In this document: positions 48,306-62,500 of the stretch, piece by piece | How the letters are laid out: each line of letters starts with the position of its first letter | How positions within the stretch are numbered: the first letter of the stretch is position 1 | Assembly: GCA_014058105.1 (NCBI GenBank) | Contig: JACGCM010002840.1 | Location: forward strand, 896,240 to 960,239 | Origin: Kingdonia uniflora | Lineage: Eukaryota; Streptophyta; Magnoliopsida; Ranunculales; Circaeasteraceae | DNA: 64,000 nt | Direction: 5' to 3' | The notes under the pieces: model-generated | Databases searched by the model: none | Told to the model about the DNA's origin: nothing | The model's input: the letters and a program-made list of their open reading frames with translations, nothing else | Program-made: the position numbers and the translations under genes

Positions 48306-51080
48306 ATCGTTTGAGAGGTCGGATCGGTTTGTGAGTTTCAATTCGTCCGACAACACGTTTGGATAGTTACCCAATTACTCGAAATACTCCCGGTTTCTAC
48401 TTTTGACCGGCACGGATGTCGCATCTCCCCGTGCTTTTAGATCGCATTTATGAGTAGCTTGGCTACCGACTAGTCGTTTGAGAGTTTGGATCGGTTTATG
48501 TATTTCTATTCCCCCGATAACACGTAACGATAGATTCCCAATGACTCAGAATACTCTCGATTTGAGTGTTTGACCGGAACGGATGTCCTGCCCCTACGAG
48601 GCCTTATATCACATTTCTAAAAAGTATGCCTCCCGACAAGTCGTTTGAGAGGTCGGATGAGTTTGTGAGTTTCTATTGATCCGACAACACGTTTGGATAG
48701 TTACCCAATTACTCGAAATACTCGCAGTTTTTATTTTTGACCGGCACGGATGTCGCATCTCCCCGTGGATTTTGTTCGCATTTATGAGTTGCTTGGCTAC
48801 CGGCTAGTCGTTTGAGAGATTGGATCAGTTTTTGAGTATCTATTCCTCCGATATAACGTTAGGATGAATACCCAATGACTCGGAATACTCCCGATTTGAG
48901 TTTTTGACCGGAACTGATGTCCCGCTCCTCCGAGGCCTTTTATCGAATTTCTGAAAAGTATGCCTCCCGACTAGTCGCTAGATAGTTCGGATCGGTTTGT
49001 GAGTTTCCATTCGTCCGGCAACACGTCTGGATAGTTAACCAATTACCCGGAACACACCCGGTTTTTGTTTTTGGCCGGCACGGATGTCGATTCTCCCCGT
49101 GGCTTTTGGTCGCATATATGTATTGCTTGGCTACCAACTAGACGTTTGAGAGATTGGATCGGTTTATGAGATTCAATTCGTCCGATATAACGTTAGGATA
49201 GATACCCAATGACTCTGAATACTCTCGATTTGAGTTTTTGACCGGAACGGATGTCCCGCCGCTCCGAGGCTCTAGATCGCATTGATGAGAAGCTTGGCTA
49301 CCGTCTAGTCGTTTGAGATGTTTCATCGGTTTATAAATTTTTATTCCTCCGACAGCATGCTAGGATTGTTACCCAATGACTCGGAATTCTCGCGGTTTCA
49401 CTTTTTGACCGGCACGGATGTCGCAACTCTCCGTTGTTTTTGATCGCATTTATGAGTAGCTTGGCTGCCGACTAGTCGATTGAGAGGTTGGATCGGTTTA
49501 TGAGTTTGTATTCGTTCGATAACACGTTAGGATAGATTCCCAATGACTCTGAATACTCCCGATTTGAGTTTTTGACCGGAACGGCTGTAATTCCCCTTCG
49601 AGGCCTTATATCGCATTTCTGAAAAGTATGCCTCCCGACTTGTCGTTTGAGTGGTTGTAGCGGTTTGTGAGTTTGTATTAGTCCGACAACACGTTTGGAT
49701 AATTACCCAATTACTCGAAATACTCACGGATTTTATTTTTGACCGGCACGGATGTCGCATCTCCCCGTGGCTTTTGCTCGAATTTATGAGTTGCTTGGCT
49801 ACCGGCTAGTCGTTTGAGAGATTGGATCGGTTTATGAGTTTTTATTCCTCCGATATAACGTTAGCATAGATACCCAATGACTCGGAATACTCCCGATTTG
49901 AGTTTTTGACCGGAAAGATGTCCCGTCGCTCCGAGGCTTTCGATCGCATTGATGAGATGCTTTGCTACCGTCCTGCCGTTTGAGATGTTTGATTGGTTTA
50001 TAATTTATTTTTCGTCCGACAACATGCTAGAATTGTTACCCAATGACTCGGAATAATCCCGGTTTCACTTTTGGACCGGCACGGATGTCGCAACTCTCCG
50101 TGGCTTTCTATCGCATTGATGAGTAGCTTGGCTGCCGACTAGTCGTTTGAGTGGTTAGATCGCTTTTTGAGTATCTATTCCTCCGACATAACGTTAGGAT
50201 AGATACCCAATGACTCGGAATACTCCCGATTTGAGTTTTTGACCAGAAAAGATGTTCCGCCACTCCGAGGCCTTATATCGCATTTCCAAAAAGTATGCCT
50301 CCCGACTAGTCGCTTGAGAGTTCAGATCGGTTTGTGAGTTTCAATTCGTCCGACAACATGTTTGGATAGTTACCCAATTACTCCAAATACACCCGATTTT
50401 TATTTTTGACCGGCACGGATGTCGAATCTCCACGCGGCGTTTGGTCATATTTATGAGTTGCTTGACTACCTACTAGTCGTTAGAGGGATTGGATCGGTTT
50501 ATGTGCTTCTATTCGTCCGATATTCCGTTAGGATACACAATGTCTCGGAATACTTCCGATTTAAATTTTTTATCGGAATGGATATCCCGCCGCTCCGAGG
50601 CTTTAGATCGCATTGATGGGAAGCTTGGCTAACGTCTAGTCGTTTGAGATGTTTGATCGGTTTATAAATTTTTCTTCGTCCGACAACATGCAAGGATTGA
50701 TACCCAATGACTCGAAATACTCCCGGTTTCACTTTTAGACCGGCACGGATGTCGCAACTCACCGTGGCTTTTGATCGCATTTATGAGTTGCTTGGATACC
50801 GACAAGTCGTTTGAGAGGTTGGATACGTTTATGAGTTTCTATTCGTCCGATAACACGTTAGGATAGATACCCAATTACTCGGGATACTCCCGATTTGAGT
50901 TTTTGACCGGAACGGATGTCCCGCCCCTCCGAGGCCTTATATCGCATTTCTGAAAGTATGCCACCGGACTAGTCGCTTAGGAGTTCGGATCGGTTTGTGA
51001 ATTTCTATTCGTCCGACAACACGCTTGGATAGTTACCCAATTACTCGAAATACACCCGGTTTTTGTTTTTGACCGGCACG

Positions 51081-52500
51081 GATGTCGCATCTCCCCGTGT
51101 CTTTTTATCGCATTTATATGTTGCTTGGCTACCAACTAGTCGTTTAAGAGATTTGATCGGTTTATGAGATTCTATTCGCCCGATATAGCGTTAGGATAGA
51201 TACCCAATGACTCGGAATACTCTCGATTTGAGTTTTTGACCGGAACAGATGTTCCACCTCCCCGATGCCTTATATTGCATTTCTGAAAAGTATGCCTCCC
51301 GACTAGTCGCTTGGGAGTTCGGATCGGTTTGTGAGTTTCTATTCGTCCGACAACAAGTTTGGTAAGTTACCCAATTACTCGAAATACACCCGGATTTTGT
51401 TTTTGACCGGCACGGATGTCGCATCTCCCTGTGGCTTTTGGACGCATTTATGAGTTGCTTGGCTACCAACTAGTCGTTCGAGAGATTGGATCGGTTTATG
51501 AGTTTCTATTCGTCCGATAGCACCTCAGGATAGATACCCAATGACTCGGAATACTCCCGATTTGTGTTTTTGACCAGAAAGGATGTCCCGTCGCTCCGAG
51601 GCTTTAGATCGCTTTGATGAGAAGCTTGGCTACCGTCCTGTCGTTTGAGATGTTTGATCGGTTTATAAATTTTTTTTCGTCCGACAACATGCTAGGATTG
51701 TTACCCAATGACTCGGAATACTCCCGCGTTCACTTTTTGACCGGCACGGATGTCGCAACTCTCCGTGGTTTTTGATCGAATTTATGAGTTGGTTGGCTGC
51801 CGACTAGTCGTTTGAGAGGGTGGTTCGGTTTATGAGTTTCTATTCATCTGATAACACGTTAGGATAGATACCCAATTACTCGGAATCCTCTCGATTTGAG
51901 TTTTTGACCGGAACGGATGTACGGCCCACCCCGAGGCCTTATATAACATTTCTGAGAAGTATGGCCGCCGCCTAGTCGCTTGAGAGTTCGGATCGGTTTG
52001 CGAGTTTCCATTCGTCCGACAACACGTTTGGATAGTTACCCAATTACTCGAAATACTCCCGGTTTGGAGTTTTTGATCGGAACGAATGTCCCGCCGCACC
52101 GAGGGTTTAGATCGAAATGATGAGAAGCTTGGCTACCGTCCAGTCGTTTGTGATGCTTGAGCGGTTTATAAATTTTTATTCGTCCGACAGCATGCTAGGA
52201 TTGTTACCCAATGACACAGAATAATCCCGGTTTCACTTTTTGACCGCCACGGATGTCGCAACTCACCGTGGCTTTTGGTCGCATTTATGAGTAGCTTGGC
52301 TACCGACTAGACGTTTGAGAGGTTGAATCATTTTATGAGTTTCTATTCTTCCGATAACACGTTAGGATAGATACCCAATTACTCGGAATACTCTAGATTT
52401 GAGTTTTTGACCGGAACGGATGTCCCGCCCCTCCGTGGCCTTATATCACATTTCTGAGAAGTATGGCTACCGCCTAGACGTTTGAGTGGTCGGATCGGTT
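51081..52500. repeat. Block paralogous to 37.66-39.05 kb
   Basis: Same unit order and rare variants as 37.7-39.05 kb at an offset of 13429-13433. The A/D chimera reads ctcccggtttggagttttt here and actcccgggtttgag there. Confidence 0.82.
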
Positions 52501-54339
52501 TGTGAGTTTCTATTCGTCCGACACACGTTTGGATAGCTACCCAATTACACGAAATACTCCCGGTATCTGCTTTTTACCGGCACGGATGTCGCATCTCCCC
52601 GTGTCTTTTGATCATATTTATGTGTAGCTTGGCTACCGACTAGTCGTTCGAGAGGTTGAATCGGTTTATGAGTTTATATTCGTCCGATAGCACCTCAGGA
52701 TAGATACCCATTGACTCGGAATACTCCCGATTTGAGTTTTTGGCCGGAACGGATGTCCCGCCGCTCCAGGGCTTAGATCGCATTGATTAGAAGCTTGGCT
52801 ACCGTCCAGTCGTTTGAGATGTTTGATCGGTTTATAAATTTTTATTCGTCCGACAACATGCTAGGATTGATACCCAATGACTCGGAATACTCCCGATTTC
52901 ACTTTTAGACCGGCACGGATGTCGCAACTCTGCGTGGGTTTTGATCGCATTTATGTGTAACTTGGCTACCGGCTAGTCGTTTGAGAGGTTGGATACGTTT
53001 ATGAGTTTCTATTCGTCCGATAACACGTTAGGATAGATACCCAATTACTCGGAATACTCTCGATTTGAGTTTTTGACCGGAATAGATATCCCGCCCCTCC
53101 GAGGCCTTGTATCGCATTTCTGAGAAATATGGCAGCCATTTGAGAGGTCTGAAGCTTTTGTGAGTTTCTATACGTCCGACACACGTTTGGATAGTTACCC
53201 AATTACTCAAAATACTCCCGGTTTCTGTTTTTTATCGGCACGGATGTCGCATCTCCCCGTGGCCTTTGATTGCATTTATGAGTAGCTTGGCTACCGACTA
53301 GGCGTTAGAGATGTTGGATCGGTTTATGAGTTTGTATTCATCCGATAGCACGTTTGGATAGATACCCAATGACTCGGAATACTCCCGATTTGAGTTTATG
53401 ACTGGAACGAATGTCCCGCCCCTCCGAGGACTTATATCGCATTTCGGAAAAGTATGTCTCCCGACTAGTCGTTTGAGAGGTCGGATCTGTTTTTGAGTTT
53501 CTATTGATCCGACAACACGTTTGGATAGTTTCCCAATTACTCGAAATACTCCCGGTTTCTGTTTTAGACCGGCACGGATGTCGCACCTCCCCGTGCTTTT
53601 TGTTCGCATTTATGAGTTGCTTGGCTACCGGCTAGTCGTTTGTGAGATTGTATCGGCTTTTGAGTATCTATTCCTCCGATATAACGTTTGGATAGATACC
53701 CAATAACTCGGAATACTCCCGATTTGAGTTTTCGACCGGAACGGATGTCCGGGCCCTCAGTGGCCTTATATCGCATTTCTGAAAAGTATGCCTCCCGACT
53801 AGTCACTTGAGAGTTCGGATCGGTTTGTAAGATTCCATTCGTCCGACATCACGTTTGGATAGTTACCCAATTACTCGAAATACACCCGGTTTTTGTTTTT
53901 GACAGGCACAGATGTCGCATCTTCCCGTGGATTTTGGTCGCATTTATGAGTTACTTGGCTACCGCCTAGTCGTTTGAGAGATTGGATCAGTTTTTGAGTA
54001 TCTATTCCTCCGATATAACGTAAGGATAGATTCCCAATGACTCGGAATACTCCCGATTTGAGTTTTTGACCAGAACGGATGCCCCGGCCCTCCGTGGCCT
54101 TATATCGCATTTCTGAAAAGTATGCCTCCCGACTAGTCGCTTGAGAGTTCGGATAGGTTTGTGAGTTTCCCTTCGTCCGACAACAAGTTTTGATAGTTAC
54201 CCAATTACTCGAAATACTTCCGGTTTTTGTTTTTGACCGGCACGGATGTCGCATCTCCCCGTGGCTTTTGTTCGCATTTATGAGTTGCTTGGTTACCGGC
54301 TAGTCGTTTGAGAGATTGGATCGGTTTTTGTGTATCTAT
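52501..54339. repeat. Satellite, A'/B/D/C mixture
   Basis: Contains the rare cccattgactcgg D unit (about 52708), also found at 57864 and 61818, and a B tail shortened near 53130-53145 (atatggcagccatttgagagg). No gene. Confidence 0.78.
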
Positions 54340-55180
54340 TCCTCCGATAAAAGGTTAGGATAGTTTCCCAATTACACGAAATACTCCCAGTTTCAGTTTT
54401 GGATCGGCACGGATGTCGCAACTCTCCGCGGCTATTGGTCGCATTTATGCGTAGCTTAGCTACCGACAAGTCGTTGTAGAGGTTGGATCGGCTTATGAGT
54501 TTCTATTCGACCGATAAAAGGTTAGGATAGTTTCCCAATTACTCGAAATACTCCCAGTTTCTGTTTTGGACCGGCACGGATGTCGCAACTCTCCGTGGCT
54601 TTTGATCGCATTTATGAGAAGCTTGGCTACCGACTAGTCGTTTGAGAGGTTGGATCGGTTTATGAGTTTCTATTCATCCGATAACACGTTAGGATAGTTA
54701 CCCAATGACTCGAAATACTCCCGATTTGAGTTTTCGAACGGAACGGATGTCCCGCCCCTCCGGGGCTTTAGATCACATTTATGAAAAGCTTTGGTACCGT
54801 CTAGCCGTTTGAGAGGTTTGATCGGTTTATAAATTTTAATTCGTCCGAAAACATGATAGGATATTTACCCAATGACACGGAATACTCTCGGTCTTTGCTT
54901 TTGACCGGCTCGGATGTCACAACTCTCCGTGGCTTTTGATCGCATTTTTAATTAGCTTAGCTACCCACTAATCGTTTAAGAGTTTGGATCATTTTATGAG
55001 TTTCTATTCGTCCAATAACTCGGTAGAATAGTTGCACAATTACTCGAAATAATCCCGACTACAGTGCTTGACCGGCGCGGATGTCGCAACTCTCCGTGGA
55101 TTTTGATCGCATTTATGAGTAGCTTTGCTACCGACAAGTCGTTGTAGTGGTTGGATCGGTTGCTTGGCTGTCGACTATTC
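54340..55180. repeat. Divergent satellite island
   Basis: Units here are more divergent than the rest of the window: gataaaaggttaggatag twice, gtcgttgtagagg in place of gtcgtttgagagg, cgataactcggtagaatag-like changes near 55017 and gactacagtgcttgaccgg near 55057. A-like, C-like and B-like parts are mixed inside single units. It ends in a 40 bp remnant unit. Confidence 0.75.
55138..55177 (+). repeat. Remnant monomer (40 bp)
   Basis: Unit reduced to its head (gtcgttgtagtggttggatc) and tail (ttgcttggctgtcgacta), about 127 bp lost. The shortest unit in the window. Confidence 0.84.
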
Positions 55181-55950
55181 GTTTGAGAGGTTGGATCGGT
55201 TTATGAGTTTCTATTCGTCCGACAACACGTTACGATAGATACTCAATTACTCGGAATACTCTCGATTTGAGTTTGTGACCGAAACGGATGTACCGCCCCC
55301 CCATGGCCTTATATAACATTTCTGAGAAGTATGGCCACCGCCTAGTCGCTTGAGAGTTCGGATCGGTTTGTGAGTTTCCATTCGTCCGACAACACGTTTG
55401 GATAGTTACCCAATTACTCGAAATACTCCCAATTTTTGCTTTTGACCGGCACGGATGTCGCATCTCCACGTGGCTTTTGCTCGCATTTATATGTTGCTTG
55501 GCTACCGGCTAGTCGTTTGAGAGATTGGATCGGTTATTGAGTATCTATTCCACCGATATAACGCTATGATAGATACCCAATGACTTAGAATACTCCCGAT
55601 TTGAGTTTTTGACCGGAACGGATGTCCCGCCCCTCCGAGGCTTTAGATCGCATTGATGAGAAGCTTGGCTGCCGTCCTGTGGTTTAAGATGTTTGATCGG
55701 TTTATTAATTTTGATTCGCCCGACCACATACTAGGATTGTTAACCAATGACTCAGAATACTCCCGGTTTAACTTTTTGACCGGCACGGATGTCGCAACTC
55801 TCCGAGGCTTTTGATCGCATTTATGAGTAGCTTGGCTACCTACTAGTCGTTTGAGAGGTTGGATACGTTTATGAGTTTCTATTCGTCCGACAACAAGTTA
55901 GGATAGATACCCAATTACTCGGAATACTTTCGATTCGAGTTTTTGACCGG
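55181..55950. repeat. Satellite B-A-D-C-B
   Basis: Ordinary units. The B unit near 55300 has seven C then atggcc. Resembles 42.4, 51.9 and 63.2 kb in ending with ggccttatataacatttc. No gene. Confidence 0.78.
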
Positions 55951-58815
55951 AACGGATGTCCCGCCCCTCCGAGGCCTTACATCACATTTCTAATAAGTAT
56001 GGCTGCCGCCTAGTCGTTGGAGAGGTCGGATTTGTTTGTGAGTTTCTATTCGTCCGACACATGTTTGGATAGTTACCCAATTACTCGAAATCACCCCGTG
56101 TCTTTTGATCGCATTTATGAGTAGCTTGGCTACCGACGAGTCGTTTGAGAGGTTGGATCGGTTTATGAGTTTATGTTCGTCCGATAACACGTTAGGATAG
56201 ATTCCCAATTACTCTGAATACTCTCGATTTGAGTTTTCGACCGGAACGGCTGTCCCGCCCCTACCAGGCCTTATATCGCATTTCTGAAAAGTATGCCTCC
56301 CGACTAGTTGTTTGAGAAGTCGGATCGGTTTGTGAGCTTCTATTGGTCCGACAACACGTTTAGATAATTTCCCAATTACTCAAAATACTCCCAGTTTTTG
56401 TTTTTGACCGGCAGTAATGTCGCATCTCCCCGTGGCTTTTTTTCGCATTTATAAGTTGCTTGGCTACCGACTAGTCATTTGAGAGATTGGATCGGTTTTT
56501 GAGTATCTATTCCTCCGATATAACGTTAGGATAGATACCCAATGACTCGGAACACTACCGATTTGAGTTTTTGACCGGAACGAATGTCCCGCCGCTCCGA
56601 GGGTTTAGATCGCATTGATAACAAGCTTGGCTGCCGTCCAGTCGTTTGAGATGTTTGATCGGTTTATAAATTTTTATTCGTCCGACAGCATGCTAGGATT
56701 TTTACCCAATGACTCGGAATAATCCCGGTTTCACTTTTTGACCGACACGGATGTCGCAACTCACCGTGGCTTTTGATCGCATTTATGAGTAGCTTGGCTA
56801 CCGACTAGACGTTTGAGAGGTTGAATCAGTTTATGAGTTTCTATTCGACCAATAACACGTTAGGATAGATACCCAATTACTCGGAATACTCTCGATTATA
56901 GTTTTTGACCGGAACGGATGTCCCGCCCCTTCAAGGTCTTACAACACATTTCTGGGAAGTATGGCTACCGGCTAGTCGCTTGAGAGTTCAGATCGCTTTG
57001 TGTGTTTCCATTCGTCCGACAACACGTTTGGATAGTTACTCAATTACTCGAAATACTCCCGGTTTTTGCTTTTGGAAGTCGCATCTCCCCGTGGCTTTTG
57101 CTCGCATTTATGAGTTGCTTGGCTACCGGCTAGTGGTTTGAGAGATTGGACCTATTTTTGAGTATCTATTCCACCGATATAACGTTAGGATAGATACCCA
57201 ATGACTCCGTATACTCCCGATTTGAGTTTTTGACCGGAACGGATGTCCCGCCCCACCAATTCCTTATATCGCATTTATGAAAAGTATGCCTTCCGACTAG
57301 TCACTTGAGAGTTCGGATCGGTTTGAGAGATTCTATTTGTCCGACAACACGTTTGAATAGTTACCCAATTACTCGAAATACACCCGGTTTTTATTTTTGA
57401 CCGGCACGGATGTCGCATCTCCCCGTGGCTTTTAGTCGTATTTATGAGTTGCTTGGCTGCCAACTAGTCGCTTGAGAGATTGGATCGGTTTATGAGTTTC
57501 TATTCGTCCGATATTACGTTAGGATAGATACCCAATGACTCGGAATACTTCCGATTTGAGTTTTTGACCGGAATGGATGTCCCGCCTCTCCGAGGCTTTA
57601 GATCGCATTGATGAGAAGTATGGCTACCGGCTAGTCGTTTGTGAGGTCAGATCGGTTTGTGAGTTTCAATTCGTCCGACACACGTTTAGATAGTTACCCA
57701 ATTACGCGAAATACTCCAAGTTTCTGCTTTTTACCGGCACGGATGTCGCATCTCCCCGTGTCTTTTAATCTTATTTATGAGTAGCATGGCTACCGACTAG
57801 TCGTTTGAGTAGTTGGATTGGTTTATAAGTTAAAATTCGTCCGATAACACGTCAGGATAGATACCCATTGACTCGGAATACTCCCGATTTGAGTTTTTGG
57901 CCGGAACGGATGTCCCGCCGCTGCGGGGCTTTAGATCGCATTGATGAGAAACTTGGCTGCCGTCAAGTCGTTTAAGATGTTTGATCGGTTCATAAATATG
58001 TATTCGTCCGACAACATGCTAGGATTGATACCCAATGACACAGAATACTCCCGGTTTTTCTTTAAGACCGGCACGGATGTCGCAACTCTCCGTGGCTTTT
58101 GATCGCATTCATGAGTAGCTTGGCTACCGACTATTCGTTTGAGAGGTTGGATACGTTTATGATGTTTCTATTCGTCCGATGACACGTTAGGATAGATACC
58201 CAATTACTCGGAATACTCTCAATTTGAGTTTTTGACCAGAACGGATATCCCGCCGCTCCGAGGCCTTATATCGCATTTCTGAGAAGTATGGCTGCCGCCT
58301 AGCCGTTTGAGAGGTCGGATGTTTTTGTGAGTTTCAATACGTCCGACACACGTTTAGATAGTTACCTAATTACTCGAAATACTCCCGGTTTCTGTTTTTT
58401 ACCGGCACGGATGTCGCATCTCCCCGTGGCTTTTGATCGCATTTTTGAAAAGCTTGGCTACCGACTAGTCGTTAGAGATGTTGGATCGGTTTATGAGTTT
58501 GTATTCGTCCGATAACACGTTATGATAGATACCCAATGACTCGGAATACTCCCGATTTGAGGTTTTGACCGGAACGGATGTCCCGCCCCTCCGAGGCCTT
58601 ATATCGCATTTCTGAAAAGTATGCCTCCCGACTAGTCGCTTGGGAGTTCGGATCGGTTTGCAAGTTACCATTCGTCCGACAACATGTTTGGATAGTTACC
58701 CAATTACTCAAAATACACCCGGTTTATTTTTTTGACCGGCACGGATGTCGCATCTCCCAGTGGCTTTTGGTCGCATTTAATAGTTGCTTGGCTACCGCCT
58801 ATTCGTTTGAGAGAT
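55951..58815. repeat. Recent segmental duplication, copy 1
   Basis: Shares with 59575-62765 several derived deletions: the 127 bp A unit (56013 and 59637), the loss of about 13 bp in ggtttttgcttttgga (57061 and 60685), and ccaattcctt (about 57256 and 60880), all at an offset of 3624. Near 57610 this copy lacks one 334 bp dimer, after which the offset is about 3954-3958. Confidence 0.87.
56013..56139 (+). repeat. Truncated A monomer (127 bp), copy 1
   Basis: Loses about 40 bp between ctcgaaat and caccccgtgtctttt; identical lesion at 59637-59763. Confidence 0.87.
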
Positions 58816-59574
58816 TGGATCGGATTTTAAGTATCTATTCCTCCGATATAACGTTAGGATGAATACCCAATGACTCGGAATAATCCCGATTTGAGTTTTT
58901 GACCGGAACGGATGTCCCGGCCCTCCGTGGCCTTATAACGCTTTTCTGAAAAGTATGCCTCCCGACTAGTCGCTTGAGTGTTCGGATCGGTTTGTGAGTT
59001 TCCATTCGTCCGACAACACGTTTGGATAGTTACCCAATTACTCGAAATACTCCCGGCTTTTGTTTTTGACCGGCACGGATGTCGCATCTCCCCGTGGCTT
59101 TTGTTCGCATTTATGAGAAGCTTGGCTACCGGCTAGTCGTTTGAGAGATTGGATCGGTTTTTGAGTATCTATTCCTCCGATATAACGTTAGGATAGATAC
59201 CCTATGACTCAGAAATACTCCCGATTTGAGTTTTTGACCGGAACGGATGTCCCGCCCCTCCGTGGCCTTATATCGCATTTCTGAAAAGTATGCCTCCCGA
59301 CAAGTAGTTTGAGCGTTCGGATCGGTTTGTGAGTTTCCATTCGTCCGACAACACGTTTGGATAGTTACCCAAGTACTCGAAATAAACCCGGTTTTTGATT
59401 TTGACCGGCACGGATGTCGCATCTCCCTGTGGCTTTTGGTCGCATTTATTAGTTGCTTAGCTACCGCCTAGTCGTTTGAGAGATTGATCGGTTTATGAGA
59501 TTCTATTCGTCCGAAATAACGTTAGGATAGATACCAAATTACTCGGAATACTATCGATTTGAGTTTTTGACCGG
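58816..59574. repeat. Satellite spacer between the two duplicated copies
   Basis: About 4.5 units (E, A, E, A, B 5' part) not part of the duplicated segment, with cccggccctccgtggcc as at 53.75 and 54.08 kb. No gene. Confidence 0.78.
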
Positions 59575-62500
59575 AACGGATGTCCCACCCCTCCGAGGCC
59601 TTACATCACATTTCTAAGAAGTATGGCTGCCGCCTAGTCGTTGGAGAGGTCGGATCTGTTTGTGAGTTTCTATTCGTCCGACGCACGTTTGGATAGTTAC
59701 CCAATTACTCGAAATCACCCCGTGTCTTTTGATCGCATTTATGAGTAGCTTGGCTACCGACTAGTCGTTTGAGAGGTTGGATCGGTTTATGAGTTTATGT
59801 TCGTCCGATAACACGTTAGGATAGATTCCCAATGACTCAGAATACTCTCGATTTGAGTTTTCGACCGGAACGGATGTCCCGCCCCTACGAGGCCTTATAT
59901 CGCATTTCTGAAAAGTATGCCTCCCGACAAGTTGTTTGAGAGGTCGGATCGGTTTCTGAGTTTCTATTGGTCCGGCAACACGTTTAGATAGTTTCCCAAT
60001 TACTCGAAATACTCCCGGATATTGTTTTTGACCGGCAGTGATATCGCATCTCCCCGTGGCTTTTTTTCGCATTTATAAGTTGCTTGGCTGCCGACTAGTC
60101 ATTTGAGAGAATGGATCGGTTTTTGAGTATCTATTCCTCCGATATAACGTTAGGATAGATACCCAATGACTCGGAATACTACCGATTTGAGTTTTTGACC
60201 GGAACGAATGTCCCGCCGCTCCGAGGGTTTAGATCGCATTGATGGCAAGCTTGGCTACCGTCCAGTCGTTTGAGATGTTTGATCGGTTTATAAATTTTTA
60301 TTCGTCCGACAGCATGCTAGGATATTTACCCAATGACTCAGAATAATCCCGGTTTCACTTTTTGACCGACACGGATGTCGCAACTCACCGTGGCTTTTGA
60401 TCGCATTTATGAGTAGCTTGGCTACCGACTAGACGTTTGAGAGGTTGAATCGGTTTATGAGTTTCTATTCGTCCGATAACACGTTAGGATAGATACCCAA
60501 TTACTCGTAATACCCTCGATTTGAGTTTTTGACCGGAACGTATGTCCTGCCCCTTCGAGGTCTTACATCACATTTCTGAGAAGTATGGCTATCGGCTAGT
60601 CGCTTGAGAGTTCGGATCGGTTTGTGAGTTTCCATTCGTCCGACAACACGTTTGGATAGTTACCCAATTACTCGAAATAATCCCGGTTTTTGCTTTTGGA
60701 TGTCGCATCTCCCCGTGGCTTTTGCTCGCATTTATGAGTTGCTTGGCTACCGGCTAGTGGTTTGAGAGATTGGACCTGTTTTTGAGTATCTATTCCACCG
60801 ATATAACGTTAGGATAGATACCCAATGACTCCGTATACTCCCGATTAGAGTTTATGACCGGAACGGATGTCCCGCCCCTCCAATTCCTTTTATCGCATTT
60901 CTGAAAAGTATGCCTTCCGACTAGTCACTTGAGAGTTCGGATCGGTTTGAGAGATTCTATTTGTCCGACAACACGTTTGAATAGTTACCCAATTACTCGA
61001 AATACACCCGGTTTTTTTTTGACCGGCACGGATGTCGCATCTCCCCGTGGCTTTTAGTCGTATTTATGAGTTGCTTGGCTGCCAACTAGTCGCTTGAGAG
61101 ATTGGATCGGTTTATGAGTTTCTATTCGTCCGATATTACGTTAGGATAGATACCCATGACTCGGAATACTTCCGATTTGAGTTTTTGACCGGAATGGATG
61201 TCCCGCCTCTCCGAGGCTTTAGATCGCATTGATGAGATGCTTGGCTACCGTCCTGTCGTTTGAGATGTTTGATCGGTTTATAAATTTTATTCGTCCGACA
61301 ACATGCTTGGATTGTTACCCAATGACTCGGAATAATCCCGGATTCACTTTTTGACCGCACGGATGTCGCAACTCACCGTGGCTTTTGATCGAATTTATGA
61401 GTAGCTTGGCTACCAACTAGACGTTTGAGAGGTTGAATCGGTTTATGAGTTTCTATTCGTCCGATAACACGTTAGGATAGATACCCAATTACTCGGAATA
61501 CTCTCGATTTGAGTTTTTGACCAGAACGGATGTCCCGCCTTCTCCGAGGCCTTACATCACATTTTTGAGAAGTATGGCTACCGGCTAGTCGTTTGAGAGG
61601 TCAGATCGGTTTGTGAGATTCTATTCGTCCGACACACGTTTAGATAGTTACCCAATTACACGAAATACTCCCGGTTTCTGCTTTTTACCGTCACGGATGT
61701 CGCATCTCCCCGTGTCTTTTGATCTTATTTATGAGTAGCTTGGCTACCGACTAGTCGTTTGAGTAGTTGGATCGGTTTATGAGTTTATATTCGTCCGATA
61801 ACACGTTAGGATAGATACCCATTGACTCGGAATACTCCCGATTTGAGTTTTTGGCCGGAACGGATGTCCCGCCGCTTCGGGGCTTTAGATCGCATTGATG
61901 AGAAGCTTGCTTGGCTACCGTCAAGTCGTTTAAGATGTTTGATCGGTTCATAAATTTTTATTCGTCCGACAACATGCTAGGATTGATACCCAATGACTCG
62001 GAATACTCCCGGTTTCACTTTTAGACCGGCACGGATGTCGCAACTCTCCGTGGCTTTTGATCGCATTCATGAGTAGCTTGGCTACCGACTAGCCATTTGA
62101 GTGGTTGGATACGTTTATGATGTTTCTATTTGCGATAACACGTTAGGATAGATACCAATTACAAGGAATACTCTCGATTTGATTTTTGACCGGAACGATA
62201 TCCCGCCCCTCCGAGGCCTTATATCGCATTTCTGAGAAGTATGGCTACCGCCTAGCCGTTTGAGAGGTCGGATGTTTTTGTGAGTTTCTATACGTCCGAC
62301 ACACGTTTAGATAGTTACCTAATTACTCGAAATACTCCCGGTTTCGGTTTTTTACCGGCACGGATGTCGCATCACCCCGAGGATTTTGATTGCATTTTTG
62401 AGTAGCTTGGCTACCGACTAGTCGTTAGAGATGTTGGATCGGTTTATGAGTTTGTATTCGTCCGATAACACGTTTTGATTGATAACCAATGACTCGGAAT

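Larger units (their letters stand above)
47651..51080. repeat. Satellite with one truncated C unit
   Basis: Starts with the paralogue of 44.4 kb, then ordinary B-A, E-A and D-C units. The C unit 48192-48305 is 114 bp long. Near 49560 a B unit has ggctgtaattccccttcg in place of the normal C-rich segment. No gene. Confidence 0.78.

Noticed and set aside
54340..55180. Transposon or foreign insertion
   Set aside because: All of it still aligns to the monomer; there are no terminal repeats, target-site duplication or coding remnant.
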